A DNA stretch of 64,000 nt from Siphonodentalium dalli (Eukaryota; Mollusca; Scaphopoda; Gadilida; Siphonodentaliidae), in contig CP136066.1 in assembly GCA_032622095.1 (NCBI GenBank), positions 225,806,961 through 225,870,960 of the forward strand, given 5' to 3'. Below the pieces are notes generated by a model that saw only the letters and a program-made list of their open reading frames with translations, searched no databases and was not told the DNA's origin. Positions 10,919-22,328 of the stretch are shown here, in pieces (positions within the stretch are counted from its first letter, which is position 1; every line of letters starts with the position of its first letter). The position numbers and the translations under genes are program-made.

Positions 10919-13110
10919 TTACGATTGAACATCGGGAACATGACGTACTAATTGAAATAATCTCGGGGGTATAAACCCCAAATAACCCCACTCGATATTT
11001 CGGAAGACAGTTTATTACGGAAGTTTATCGTTGCGCTCTACAATACGGTCGAAAATTTGGTTGTGTTTGGATGCCTGTCGTCGGATTTCTATAAATATTT
11101 TTAACGGCAACCATTTGTATTGTTCAAGATAAAATCTTTTACCAATCAGTAGATACCAATTTTTTTACGATTGGACCGGGAACATGACGTACTAATTGAA
11201 ATAATGTCGAGGGGTATAAACCCCAAATAACCCCACTAGATATATTTCGGAAGACAGTTTATTACGGGAGTTTATCATTGCGCACTACAATACGGGCTGT
11301 GTTTAGGTGTCTTTTGTGGGTTTTCTACAAACATTTTTATTGTCATTTTTTGCATGTTGCATGTTCAGTCTCTGGCCGATTCATGGGTATGAAATTTATT
11401 ACTATTGGACATCGGGAACTGGTCATATTAGTCGATATAATCCGAAACAAGAAATGTATTGGTCGAACGTTTGGCTGTATTTGAATGCCGTCGTCGGATT
11501 TCTATAAATATATTTAGCCGCAACCTTTTACATTTTGTAAGATAAATCTTTTACCAATCCGTGGATAGCAAACTTATTACGATTGCACGTCGGGAACATG
11601 ACGTACTAATTGAAATACTCTCGAGGGGTATAAACCCCAAATAACCCCACTAGATATATTTCGGAAGACAGTTTATTACGTGAGTTTATCATTGCGCACT
11701 ACAATACGGGCTGTGTTTAGCTGACTTTTGTGGCTATTCTATAAATATTTTAGCTGCAAATATTTGTTTGTTGCAAGTTCAGTCTCTGGCCGATTCATGG
11801 GTATGAACTTTATTACTATCGGACATCGAAGAACTTGTCATATTAATCGATACAATCCGAAACAAGAAATGTATAGGTCGATAGTTTGGCTGTGTTTGAA
11901 TGCCTGTCGTCGGAATTTTATAAATATTTTTACCCGCAACCTTTTGCATTTTGCAAAATAAATCTTATATTATACCAATCCGTGGATACCGAATTTATTA
12001 CGATTGGACGTCGGGAACATGATGTACTAATTGAAATACTCTCGATGGGTATAAACCTCAAATAACCCAACTAGATATATTTCGGAAGACAGTTTATTAA
12101 GGGAGTTTATAATTGCGCACTACAATACGGTCGAAAGTTTGGCTGTGCTTGAATGCCTGTCGTCGTATTTCTAATCTCGAGGGGTATAAACCCCAAATAA
12201 CCTCACTAGATATGTTCCGGACGACAGTTTATTACGGGAGTTTATCATTGCTTACTACAATACGGGCTGTGTTTAGGTGACGTTTGTGGGTTTTCTATAA
12301 ACAATTTTAGCGCCGAAATTTTGGATGTGGCAAGTTCAGTCTCTGGCCGATTCATGGATATGATATTTATTACGATCGGACATCGGGAATTTGTCATATT
12401 AATCGATACAAAGCTAAACAAGAAATGTATTTAGCCGTAACCTTTTGCATTTTGCAAGATTAATCTTTTACCAATCCGTGGATACCAAATTTATTACGAT
12501 TGGACGTCGGAAACATGACGTACTAATTGAAATAATCTCGAGGGGTATAAACCCCAAATAACCCTACCAGATATATTTCGGAAGACAGTTTATTACGGGA
12601 GTTTATCATTGCACATTACAATACGGGCTGTGTTTAGGTGACTTTTATGGGTTTTCTATAAACAATTTTAACGGCAAATTGGATGTGGCAAGTTCAGTCT
12701 CTGGCCGATTAATGGGTATGAAATTTATTACGATCGGACATCTGGAACTTGTCATATTAATCGATACAAACCCAAACTAGAAATGCATTGGTCGAAAGTT
12801 TGGCTGTGTTTGAATGCTTGTCGTCGGATTTATATAACTATGTTTACCCATAACCTTTTGCATTTTGTAAGATAAATCTTTTACCAATCCGTGGATAGCA
12901 AATTTATTACGATTGGACGTCGGGAACATGACGTACTAATTGAAATACCCTCGAGGGGTATAAACCTCAAATAACCCCACCATATATATTTCGGAAGACA
13001 GTTTATTACGGGAGTTTATCATTGCGCACTACAATATGGTCGAAAGTTTGGCTGTGTTTGAATGCCTGTCGTCGGATTCATGGGTATGAAATTTATAAAG
13101 ACCGGACATC
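10919..13110 (-). repeat. Reverse-oriented block of the array
   Basis: Seven landmark copies lie in the - orientation. The switch is abrupt at about 10918, where cccgtattgta is followed by ttacgattgaacatcggga. A 135-bp spacing (12090 to 12225) marks an internal deletion. Confidence 0.8.
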
Positions 13111-13621
13111 GGGACTTGAGAATTATGTGGGAAAAAAATTTCCATTGAATATCATAAAAATAAAAATATAATTCATGCGCAAATTATTGTAGTCAGTACC
13201 ATTTGCGAACAAACCCGTCGTTGACAACAGAATCGACGCGGCAGTTAGTGTAATTAGTTTGAAACCGCTAGTGGGGTTGGTACCCCTCCTGCTCTATAAA
13301 GAGGGGTATCGCGTTTTTACACAATGTTCGCGTCATGAAAAGATCGAGAAACGCTGATTTGGACAACGTGCGCATTACGTCAATCAAGATATGTATCTTA
13401 AGGGGTTCGCCAAATTACAATGATAAATTACTATAGAAAACATTGTCAATAGATTGCTCTTACATGTTTTAAGATATCGAACTGGAATTTGGTAGTGAGG
13501 AGTTTTCGGCTCGCTGAATTCGACGGAATTGTCACCGGGTTACTCCGATGGCCCAAAATGTGTCATTGACGTGGTACACATAGCTGCATGTACCACACGA
13601 ACGGGAAACTAGTATATGTCG
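13111..13621. other. Intergenic, slightly GC-richer
   Basis: Contains ctctataaagagggg at about 13291, which resembles a TATA context, but no downstream gene supports calling a promoter. Confidence 0.35.
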
Positions 13622-13862
13622 CACAGACAAACATGAGCAGACGACACTCAGTACACATGCTTCTATATATGTTTGGGGCTTTCTGCAGGGTTATTCACAA
13701 TCTTCATGTTTTTTTTTATTTTATGTCCTAAAAATTGTTAAAGAATGTAAGAAAAAGTTATAAAAAAAAATGATAAAAAAGTGTTAGCCCAATGCATTCT
13801 CTTATATATGCGAGGCGACCTATGGTCGACTCGCATATATAACAGAATGCATTGGCACAGGG
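13622..13862 (+). mobile_element. Truncated copy of the composite MITE inner element
   Basis: The right end is a hairpin, aatgcattctcttatatatg facing catatataacagaatgcatt, followed by ggcacaggg. To the left are the interior sequences agcagacgacact and tttggggctttctgcaggg, shared with 20382-20777. The left terminal hairpin and the outer TGTGACCC ends are missing. Confidence 0.8.
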
Positions 13863-14814
13863 TCAAATATTAACGTATCTAATTAATTGAGCGCCACCGC
13901 GACGAAGTCTGGAATAAAAATGTTATGATTTCTTACACTGTCGAGAAACACAGAGTTGGGAAAGGTCTACTGTTGGTCCGATCTCCTGCTGCTCTTCAGC
14001 AATAGCTCTATATGGCCTATACGTATATTTGTCACCTCATTCAATGATCATACTTATATTTATTGGACGTGACATCAAATAAACATCAAGAACATAAAAT
14101 TGTGATTGATTCTTCAATAAACATTTGGAGAAAAAAATGACTGAAAAGGAAATACTCACTCGAATATGGCCACGACGTGCCCACCTCAGAGACGAATCAC
14201 GGTGTTGGTACTGCATGATTTAGTTGTGTTGTGTTCTAAACTGTTGGGGACAGGACATCGTATTATGTACCTCTTCATTTCTATCTGAATCTAATTTGAA
14301 TAAGAATTGGAATGATGGGGGCAATGTTTGCACGACACTTCAGTCGAACCCGTGTGTTAGTCGTGAACGTGCTTGGCTTTTTACTTAATTTGAATATTGT
14401 TGAATACATTAATTCGTATGGAATTGGAGTAAACCGTCCACGTGGCTGTTTTAGTTAAGAGCAGACGCCAATAATAAATCAATTCAAGTTCAGTGAGAAA
14501 TGGTCAGGTTTATTACCAAATTCTTATTCCTAAATCCTCAATTAACAGAAGCTAATTTATTTTCTGAACAAATGACAAGATTTCCCTTTTCTTGTATAAC
14601 TCTTGTATTGCTCTCGCCTCCATGTTATTAAGATACGAATACGAAATATATGAAGGGTGCGCCAAAAACGCTGAATCATCTGCTGATCAACACGTTAACA
14701 TCTGGTCGGTAGATTTACCGATTTCAGTTTAACTCACTTACAATGACAGTCGGTCGTGAGTTCTGTTAATTGCACGTGCTATAAGTGCTATATCCACTGC
14801 AGGAAGGGCACACC
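13863..14814. other. Intergenic, no gene recognised
   Basis: Nothing recognisable on either strand. Confidence 0.4.
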
Positions 14815-15240
14815 GTTTTGATCCCAGTGACACCCGTTCAGCAGTTCAAAATCCAGTTCAGCAGTACGGCAGCTGCAGTTAAGCAGATTATCGCGAACGC
14901 AATTGAACTCAATTATAGTTAGTAGAGTTTAGGTTGTGCAAATGACTTGTAATCGATGGGCCATACCAATATACAGGGAGAGAAAAATATTTGACTGGCC
15001 ACCACCCCAGTTAAAAATCCCGTTCAGCACTTCATATGGAGCAGTTCAGAAGATTCCCAGTGCGCAGTGTAACTAAATTATAATGAAGTTATTCGGGTAT
15101 AGGTTATGCAAATGACTTTATTTGATGTGACTTAACCAAATACATAGAGAAAACACCATTTGACCGACCTCCACTCCAGTCCAGCAGTTCAAAATCACAT
15201 TCAGCACATTATTGGGTACCCTTCAAAATTCACTGCTATA
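14815..15240 (+). repeat. Diverged ~180-bp tandem repeat
   Basis: Related segments follow one another: cagttcaaaatccagttcagca, split here as cagttcaaaatcc and agttcagca (about 14846), cagttaaaaatcccgttcagc (split cagttaaaaatcc, cgttcagc; about 15010), and cagttcaaaatcacattcagc (split cagttcaaaatca, cattcagc; about 15184). Between them the phrase aggtt(g/a)tgcaaatgactt recurs. Divergence is high. Confidence 0.6.
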
Positions 15241-15421
15241 GAACAGTATGAGAGATATACATATATTACTTGGTAAATTGTTTAGATCCAATTGTCAGTG
15301 TCTCAAAAATTAGTATAATAATTGCCTCCGATTTAGTGATGAAACACGAATATATCGCTTTTATCACAAAAATGCATGGTTTTGTATACTATGAACGCAA
15401 TGTATCGGTAGTATTCGGTAT

Positions 15422-15540
15422 TGGTAGTACACTCCAGGAAATTGCCGCCCTGTTGTCGGTACATACACGGCCACAAGTTAGCGTCAAATAAGTTTGAGCA
15501 GACATCCTTACGAAAACAAAAATGGACCAAGTTTAATACT
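15422..15540 (+). repeat. 118-bp direct repeat, copy 1
   Basis: Begins ggtagtacactccaggaaat and ends agtttaatact. It is matched by 16132-16250 with about 85-90% identity by eye. The copies are 710 bp apart. They are too short, and lack TG...CA ends, for me to call LTRs. Confidence 0.85.
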
Positions 15541-15604
15541 ATGTGTGGGTTATGACACCAGTTGAGTATCGTTTTGGACACTGCCTACCGTAGTCTACAT
15601 CAAT

Positions 15605-15805
15605 TTGTGTGGTTTCTGAAACTCGTTTGGTGGATTGGGACACCCTTCGATGGTTTGGGACAATATTTGGATTTGGGGCGCCCGTCGTATGGATTTGGAT
15701 ACACACATGTTGGTTTTTGGATACCCGATTTTGTAACTCTGTATATGGTTTGGCGCACTCGTTGTGTGATTTGGGACACTCATTTGATGTATTATGAAAT
15801 TAATT
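15605..15805 (+). repeat. Degenerate ~22-bp minisatellite
   Basis: Variants of ggtttgggacac followed by (c)cgttt(g)(g/a)tg recur about eight to nine times with indels. The two overlapping forward frames here arise from the repeat. Confidence 0.6.
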
Positions 15806-16131
15806 GGTAGCTTTGGAAAATCGTATGGTGGCATAATTATATGACTACATGTTGGCTATACGTTTATTCGATATAGTAAACAAAAAATCAACAACGACAA
15901 CACAATTTAAATTGTTCACTTCCGACTGCCATTTTCGCTGTCATTTTGAAAACTGTTTAGACACCGAATTGTCATATCCTCGGGATGTGACTTATTATGA
16001 AGGATTAGGATTCGCCATTTTATAGTTTTAGAGTCAAATTATGCACGAAATGACAGGCATATGCTATGGCAACAAGAATAATGCATTTTGTTGCAGGTTT
16101 CTGTCACATTAATGAATGTATATGAAGTGAT

Positions 16132-16250
16132 TGGTAGTACACTCCAGGAAATTGCCGCCATATTGTCCGGTACAAACACGGCCACACGTTAGCGTCAAGT
16201 TAGTTTGAGTAGACATTCTTACGAAAAATAAAATTGATCAAGTTTAATAC
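16132..16250 (+). repeat. 118-bp direct repeat, copy 2
   Basis: Partner of 15422-15540 and collinear with it. It sits immediately upstream of the ~385-bp tandem repeat. Confidence 0.85.
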
Positions 16251-16261
16251 TGGGGGCCCAG

Positions 16262-17620
16262 TCTGGGGGATGCATGTTCGCCGACCTGGTTCCCGGACAA
16301 AAATTCAAATTTTCACCATTTTCTTACATATTTTCTTCATTTTTCAAAAAAAATGTCCCTTTATGAAACGCATGGAAATTTTGGATATGTTATTATTTGG
16401 TCACATTTGGCAGTCACGGGACTCGACTGCGCGTTTATGGTTGGCAGATTTGTTTATTAAAAAAATTCCAATTTATGCCATTTTTATTTCTACATATTCC
16501 AGTCTTTTGGCCCAAAAATTACGACTTTCCGATTCTGGTTCATGGGCATTTTGGATATGTTATTATATGAGTATAGTCACACTCAAAAACACCAAAAGTC
16601 ATTGCATATCCAATTTGTTCACGGTTGGGCGTTTCTTTTCATTAGTTTGACTGGACTAATAAGGAGCTGCAAAATTGACACAACAAAGCCATAAATAGGA
16701 CCCTATTCCAAAGTTATGTAGAAAAATTTCCCCAAAGCAAATTTTGGACACCTTGTTCCCCAGATTCTGCCCGACAAAATAGCACTAAGCAGCTTGTTAC
16801 CAATTTAATACAGGTTCACCTTAAAATCTGAGTCTCAACCAGAAAATTACAATTTTCACCATTTTCTGTTTACATATTCCTGAATTTTGACCAAAAAATG
16901 ACGAATTTCCCATCATGGGATTCATGGAGATTGTGGTTATGTTATTATATGGGTATAGTCACATTCAAAAACACCTAAAGACATTGCATAGCAATTTGTT
17001 CATGGCTGGGCGTTTCTTTCCATCGGATTGACTGGACTAATCAGAAACAGTAAAACTGACACAAAAAGCCATAAAAATACGACCCTATTTCAAAGAGCAG
17101 TAGAAAATGGACCCCAAAGCGGATTTCAGCGGATTTTGGATATATCGTTCCCCAGATTATGCCCGACCAAATGACACCAAAAACAGCTTGTCAACAATTT
17201 GTTCTAGGTTCACCTCAATATTGGGTCTCAACGACCAGACAACATGCGCTGTTTGGCGAAACATTATTTCGTGTGTTGCATGCCCATAATTATAATTTTT
17301 ATAATTTTCTGTCCGTATCACTCTCTTCGCTCCTATACTCTAATATCACAACGGGTATAACTGCGTAATTACAATGCCACAATATATTGTGTAATGACTT
17401 AATTTCGATAACTGATGTAATATAGACAACCATGTGGGACGCCATCTTGGATAACATAGTTTCCCTAAAGCGGATTTTTGCGGTTTTTGGATATGTTGTT
17501 CCTGGGGTTTTCTGCAATGACATCAAAATCAGCTTGAATCCAACTTCGTCCGGGTTGATCCCCAAAGTCAGCTTCAACGAGCATAATATAGTGTTAGAAT
17601 TACGTGAAAATGTAAACCCC
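16262..17620 (+). repeat. Diverged ~385-bp tandem repeat
   Basis: Landmarks recur at 380-390-bp spacing: ttcaccattttct...acatattcc (16311 partial, ~16474, 16853), gttcccagattctgcccgac-like text (16756 and 17148), and gactggactaat (16648 and ~17030). Partial units flank two fuller ones, and a remnant (ggatatgttgttcc) lies near 17486. The 138-codon frame at 16234-16650 lies within the repeat and shows no protein family features. Confidence 0.7.
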
Positions 17621-18702
17621 TCCATTAAATGCTGATGCGGCGCGATGTAGCATTTTGCTTTATCTGTCCCTTTTTCGTGAATTGCAGCTGTTGTGCTATG
17701 TTTCTTGGATTATTGTCTGTTCATACGTATTGCTATTGGTTGGTTTTGGTTCAAAACTGTAATTAGTTCAGTGTGTGTTTCAGATATTTGAACAAATGAT
17801 ACCATGTTATCGTGAGCGACTGAATGTTCACGCTTTGGCGCCCAGAAGTTGTGCAAATAAATTGATCAGACTATATGCATGAAGCTTATAAGTATTTACT
17901 TTCGACGGTTGTCGTGGCATGTCTACACTCGACAGTACGTGTAGGTTGTAACACGTCGATACCAATAGCATATATGTATATAACTGATAACACATAATGA
18001 CGAGATCACACTCGTCAAGCTCCATGCAGAGTTCTGTCCCTTACACAGGACTTACCGCTGCCAGCGCCTACAGATAATGTGAAGAAATCGCACATTTATT
18101 TACTTGAGACTTTTGTAGGTTACAATTCGATCTGCATTATTCTGAGAAACTGAACTGTCCGTATTCATTTGAAAATTGTCTAGATCAATTGTTACTGACA
18201 AAACACTTCAATAAAAAATGTTAGATTTATTTAAGAAAATACACATGCCGGCAGCGGTCAGACATACCGTAGCGAGGCGGCTGAACTCTGTTTTGCAGCT
18301 TGCACACTCATTAGAAAAGCGAATGAAAATAAGTTGCATATTCGTCGTCTGCTCTCAGCAGCCATCTTTTCATCCCCAGAAATCCCATTTCAGTAATACT
18401 CTGTTCTATGTGTATGCGGACTGAATTGTTTTCCTAAGAGTTGTCGGAACTGTACGGAACCCATGCTTGCTAGAACTTTTGCCATTTCGGTAACCAGGTA
18501 ACCAGAAATTAGTACTCGGTTAGCCAATTTAGTCATGTCCCATCCAAATGTACTTATCGGGGGGAAAGATAGATTTGTTATGTTACTCCTCGAGTGTATA
18601 CGTGATACAACAATATTAGCGTGGTTAAAACAAGGGGAGCGGATTTCAAGCTACAGATATACAAACAGCAGATGTGTTGACCTCGCCAACTTCGTTATCT
18701 CT
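17621..18702. other. Intergenic, no gene recognised
   Basis: A 68-codon + frame at 18218-18424 has a plausible amphipathic start but no recognised family. The phrase aaaattgt(c/t)taga(t)..caattgt at 18172 has partners at 15277 and 15948, so this is probably old repeat. Confidence 0.4.
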
Positions 18703-19372
18703 TATTTGATGGAGTCCACCTCTTCATCTTTTCTGCCCCTTATTTGATGGAGTTCAACGTCTTCATCTTCGCTGCCCCTTATTTGACGGAGTCAACCTCT
18801 TCATCTTCCTCATTTGATGGAGTCCACCTCTTCATCTTCTCTGTCCCTTATTTGATGGAGTCCACCTCTTCATCTTCTCTGCCCCTTATTTGATGGAGTC
18901 CACATCTTCATCTTCTCCGCCCCATATTTGATGGAGTCCACCTCTTCATCTTCTCTGCCCCATATTTGATGGAGTCTACCTCTTCATATTCTCTGCCCCT
19001 TATTTGATGGAGTCCACATCTTCATCTTCTCTGTCCCTTATTTGATGGAGTCCACCTCTTCATCTTCTCTGCCCCTTATTTGATGGAGTCCACATCTTCA
19101 TCTTCTCCGCCCCATATTTGATGGAGTCCACCTCTTCATCTTCTCTGCCCCATATTTGATGGAGTCTACCTCTTCATATTCTCTGCCCCTTATTTGATGG
19201 AGTCCACATCTTCATCTTCTCCGCCCCATATTTGATGGAGTCCACCTCTTCATCTTCTCTGCCCCATATTTGATGGAGTCTACCATCTTCATCGTCTCTG
19301 CCCTTATTTGATGGAGTCCACCACTCCATCTTCTTTGCCCCATATTTGATGGAGTCTATCATCTTCTCTGTG
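18703..19372 (+). repeat. 38-bp minisatellite, about 18 copies
   Basis: The unit reads tatttgatggagtccacc, then tcttcatcttctctgcccc. Variants (ccatatttg, gtccacatc, gtctacctc) themselves recur in a multi-unit pattern (18890-19000 repeats at 19070-19190), so the array grew by duplication of blocks. A minus-strand 62-codon frame is a by-product. Confidence 0.95.
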
Positions 19373-19476
19373 ATCCATACTAAGCGCGTAGTTATGTCTT
19401 GTGTATCTTTGTTGCACTATTTATTCGATAGCTATAATTATTTTAAGAAAGTGATTTCATACGTTCTCTCCATTTT

Positions 19477-19531
19477 AATATGATCATACACAAGCGTAAT
19501 TAACGAACCAAAGCTAAAACACTCACATACT
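19477..19531 (-). repeat. Lone relative of the 84-bp minisatellite unit
   Basis: Read on the minus strand, this is a diverged single copy of most of the unit tandemly repeated at 23925-25285: gtgagtgttttagctttggt, then tcgttaattacgcttgtg. There is no tandem neighbour here. Confidence 0.75.
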
Positions 19532-19562
19532 GTAGGGCTTTCTGCTGTATGTAGCGTTTAAT

Positions 19563-20301
19563 ACGCAATACGCAATTAATATTAAGCGCAATAAGGAGTC
19601 TCTAATTGGGCTTAAGCGCAATAAGAATATTCCTTATAGCGCTTAAACGCAATTTTATTCCTTATTGATCTTAAGTGCAATAAGATCTTCTCCTATTGCG
19701 CTTAAGTGCAATTATATATTCAAGCCTGCAAATAGCGTGTCTGTCATTTGCAGAATGAGGTCCCCAGAGAGTCAATTTAGTGACGCTATCCCACACAGCG
19801 GGCTAGCATCACTAAATTCACCCTCTGGGAACCTCATTCTGCTTAGGCCATCAACCGCTATGGTAGACCTAGGATCATATTGAAGTTTCCCAGTTGAAGT
19901 TGGTGATGTTCATACATTGGGCACCTCAATTATGAATTTTATCTTCTGCAAATTAGGGGATATAGAAACTTCCTAGAAGGGAAATGTAACTAAAAACAAT
20001 GTTAATTTGATACTATAGATACTTCCCAGAAGATGAGGCCTAAGCAGAATGAGATCCCCAGAGGGTGAATTTGGTGATGCTAGCCCGCTATGCGGGATAG
20101 CGTCACTAAATTCGCCCTCTGTGAACCTCATGCAAATGACAGACAAGCTATTTGCAGGCTGGAAGGACGCGTACAATGTAATTGCGTTTAAGCGCGTTAG
20201 AGATTTCTTATTTCGCTGAAGTGAAATAAGACATCCCTTACTGCACTTAAGCGCAATTACTCTCTGGCTCATCATCCTTATTGCGATTTAAGCTCAATTA
20301 A
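19563..20301. mobile_element. Compound foldback element
   Basis: The core is 19721-20160, with arms at 19721-19849 and 20037-20160 that are reverse complements (caagcctgcaaatagc... / ...gctatttgcaggct). Each arm is itself a hairpin, homologous to the element at 3054-3308. On both sides the core is flanked by runs of cgcttaagcgcaat-type palindromes (19563-19715 and 20180-20301), making long repetitive arms like those of foldback transposons. The 180-bp loop is non-coding. The 100-codon minus-strand frame at 19973-20275 simply reads through the arm. Confidence 0.7.
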
Positions 20302-20381
20302 TATCTCCCTCATGAGATCACGCCTCTGTGCAAATAGTAGAGCCCTAACACGCCTACGAGTGGACAGTCACCAGGTCAAAA

Positions 20382-20777
20382 TGTGACCCGCCATATCAAA
20401 TCCAGTCGTAAGTCGGGATTTTTTTACCCTGTGCCGATGCATTCTCTTATATATGCGAGTCGACCATAGGTCGCCTCGCATATATAAGATAATGCATTGG
20501 CCTAACAATGTTTTACAATTTTAATAATTTTATAATTTCACCCATACAGAGCCCCAGACAAGCATGAGCAGACGACACTCTTCTATATGCTTCTATATAT
20601 GTGTGGGGCTCCCTGCAGGGTAATGGATGTTTTTTTTATTTTATATCCTAAAAATTGTAAGAAGCATTCTCTTATATATGCGAGGCGACCTATGGTCGAC
20701 TCGCATATATAAGAGGATGCACTGGCACAGGGTAAAACAATCCCGACTTACGACTGGATTTGATATGGCGGGTCACA
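20382..20777. mobile_element. Composite MITE, copy 1
   Basis: Outer ends TGTGACCCGCCATATCAAAT and its complement enclose an inner element (20427-20732) that begins CCCTGTGCC and ends GGCACAGGG, flanked by TA on both sides. The inner element has a hairpin at each end (tatatgcgagtcgacc / ggtcgcctcgcatata). The interior holds agcagacgacact and a ctccctgcaggg run. It is non-coding and the same design recurs at 43490-43854. Confidence 0.85.
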
Positions 20778-20837
20778 TATATAAACTCCACCTATTACAC
20801 TATGGACTACACCATTTAAATTACAGGATGTTTATGT

Positions 20838-21050
20838 AATGTGGCTAATTGTACTTAAGCGCAACAAGGAAGATTTTTAATTCCACTTAGGCCCAATTAG
20901 TTCCTATTGCACTTAAGATATGCCTTATTTCGCTTAAACGCAATATAAAATATTGATTATTGCGCTTAAGCGCAATTAGATATTTCCTTATTGCGCTTAA
21001 GCACAATTAGATCTTACCTTATTGCGCTTAAGGGCAATTAGAGATTCCTT
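20838..21050. repeat. CTTAAG palindrome cluster
   Basis: Repeated units such as ttgcgcttaagcgcaattag at 20-40-bp spacing, the same type as around 19.6 and 20.2 kb and loosely as at 6.5-7.8 kb. Confidence 0.75.
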
Positions 21051-21051
21051 A

Positions 21052-21491
21052 GAACGCTCGTAAATTACTATTTCATTGGATTCTTTGGTCAAAAATAATA
21101 TATTCGAGTCGAGGAACCCACCCATCAAAGTTCAGCGTGATCAGATATAGATTTTTTTAAATCTATTGTTCACCATCGATAATTTCTAGTGGCCCAGTAA
21201 AAGGTCGACGAGAAGACGATCTCGGACCAAATTTCCGAAGAGGATAGATAACACTAAAATCTTTTTTTTAATTGCTTTTTGTGTCAAGTAATTGACAACC
21301 CGACAAAATTTCGTAGAACAAAATGTTGATAAATAACAGGTTTTGGGCAATTTTATACTATAGTTGACTGTGGTTACCATTATTTTTGGGCAATTATTCG
21401 ATTCTGGTAACTGAAGCGGCATTTCAAAAAATGTTGTTGTTGTTGGAATCTGATGATATGGGGACCACCGAATCGGATTGAGTACCTTTAA
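21052..21491. mobile_element. TTAA-type MITE, larger variant
   Basis: The left part gctcgtaaattactatttc and cagcgtgatcagatatag matches 4261-4550. The right end is ggattgagtacctttaa. The interior is different and longer, and the outermost left ~20 bp are lost. A 164-codon minus-strand frame (21186-21680) starts outside and runs through most of the element; I recognise no domain in it and treat it as chance. Confidence 0.65.
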
Positions 21492-22328
21492 TTGCCGCTT
21501 AGTTCTTACATCTAAATACTGAGAGGACATGGTCGTCAAATACAGCGTTTGCGTGAGTCCATGTCGTCGATAGCGCCAACTGAACAGGTAGTGGAGTGTT
21601 CGTACCGGATTTATTTCGTTTTTAGCTAATTTCCGATTCACCGCTCGACATTCCTGGCCAATTATACGCATAATTATCAAAAGTAGTGTTTAAATATTGC
21701 ATTAATCATGAAGTGGAGGGGCTAACCTTTCGATTGATATATAATTTGGATTGTTGCATTGCGTAAAACGCGAGAAATATGAGCTTATATATCTGTTCCT
21801 CGTTCCTGTTACACGAAATAGTCATTCTGTTACTCGGAAGTTGTTCCTGTTCCTCGTTCCGTTCCTGTTATTCGAAAGAGTCAATCCCCAATAATGGGTT
21901 TCGTACAATTTTGATCACGTGACTAAATATTGGTTATAGTATACGCACCAGCGACCCCTCTTAATAACGCTATGTATATTTTCAAACGCGTCGCCCTAAA
22001 TGGGTTTGGAATCGCCATACGGGTCAATGTATACCGAATCGATGAATATTATCGGAATTAAATCTAACCATTTATACAGAGAAAGCTAGTGGGAGATGAA
22101 CAATACACTATATTTACCTATTTCACAATAGACAGTGCGGTAACGTGGCACCCTAATGAATCAAAAGTGTATTGCAAGGGGTTTTAATTGGCAACCAATT
22201 ATTGAATATATTTTTATTTGGAGTGGTCATATGTCTATGAAACACTGTTTCGTATACGAATTAGTGGGTGGTTAAATCACTGACTGCCAATATTCCTAAT
22301 GGTAAGCTATTTTTAGCATATTAAAAAT
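21492..22328. other. Intergenic, no gene recognised
   Basis: A short stretch of gttcctcgttcc-type repeats lies at 21796-21870. Nothing else is supported. Confidence 0.4.

Larger units (their letters stand above)
8416..13110. repeat. Array of ~246/413-bp units with orientation switches
   Basis: The landmark taaactgtcttccgaaatat occurs on the + strand at 8893, 9136, 9548, 9871, 10284 and 10530. Its complement occurs at 8591, 11008, 11255, 11669, 12090, 12225, 12586 and 12999. Unit lengths cluster at about 246 and 413 bp. Each long unit contains two diverged half-units: one with cgtccaatcgtaataaattt, the other with tgtccgatagtaataaattt. The unit also carries the near-palindrome ggggtttataccccTCGAG. 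Several 60-133-codon frames inside are shared between copies only because the DNA is; I see no sign of selection on them. Confidence 0.9.

Noticed and set aside
10590-10991. 133- and 126-codon overlapping frames on both strands, with similar peptides at 9200 and 11278
   Set aside because: They sit in the 246/413-bp array; similarity among the peptides reflects the repeated DNA, and most copies are broken.
13285-13310. TATA-like ctctataaag as a promoter
   Set aside because: There is no gene in a suitable position downstream.
15422-16250. 118-bp repeats as LTRs of a retrotransposon
   Set aside because: They are too short, and there are no TG...CA ends, primer-binding site or protein between them.
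16234-16650. 138-codon + frame
   Set aside because: It lies in a diverged tandem repeat, and the second unit does not keep the frame.
21186-21680. 164-codon minus-strand frame as a gene
   Set aside because: Most of it lies within a TTAA-type MITE and no domain is recognisable.
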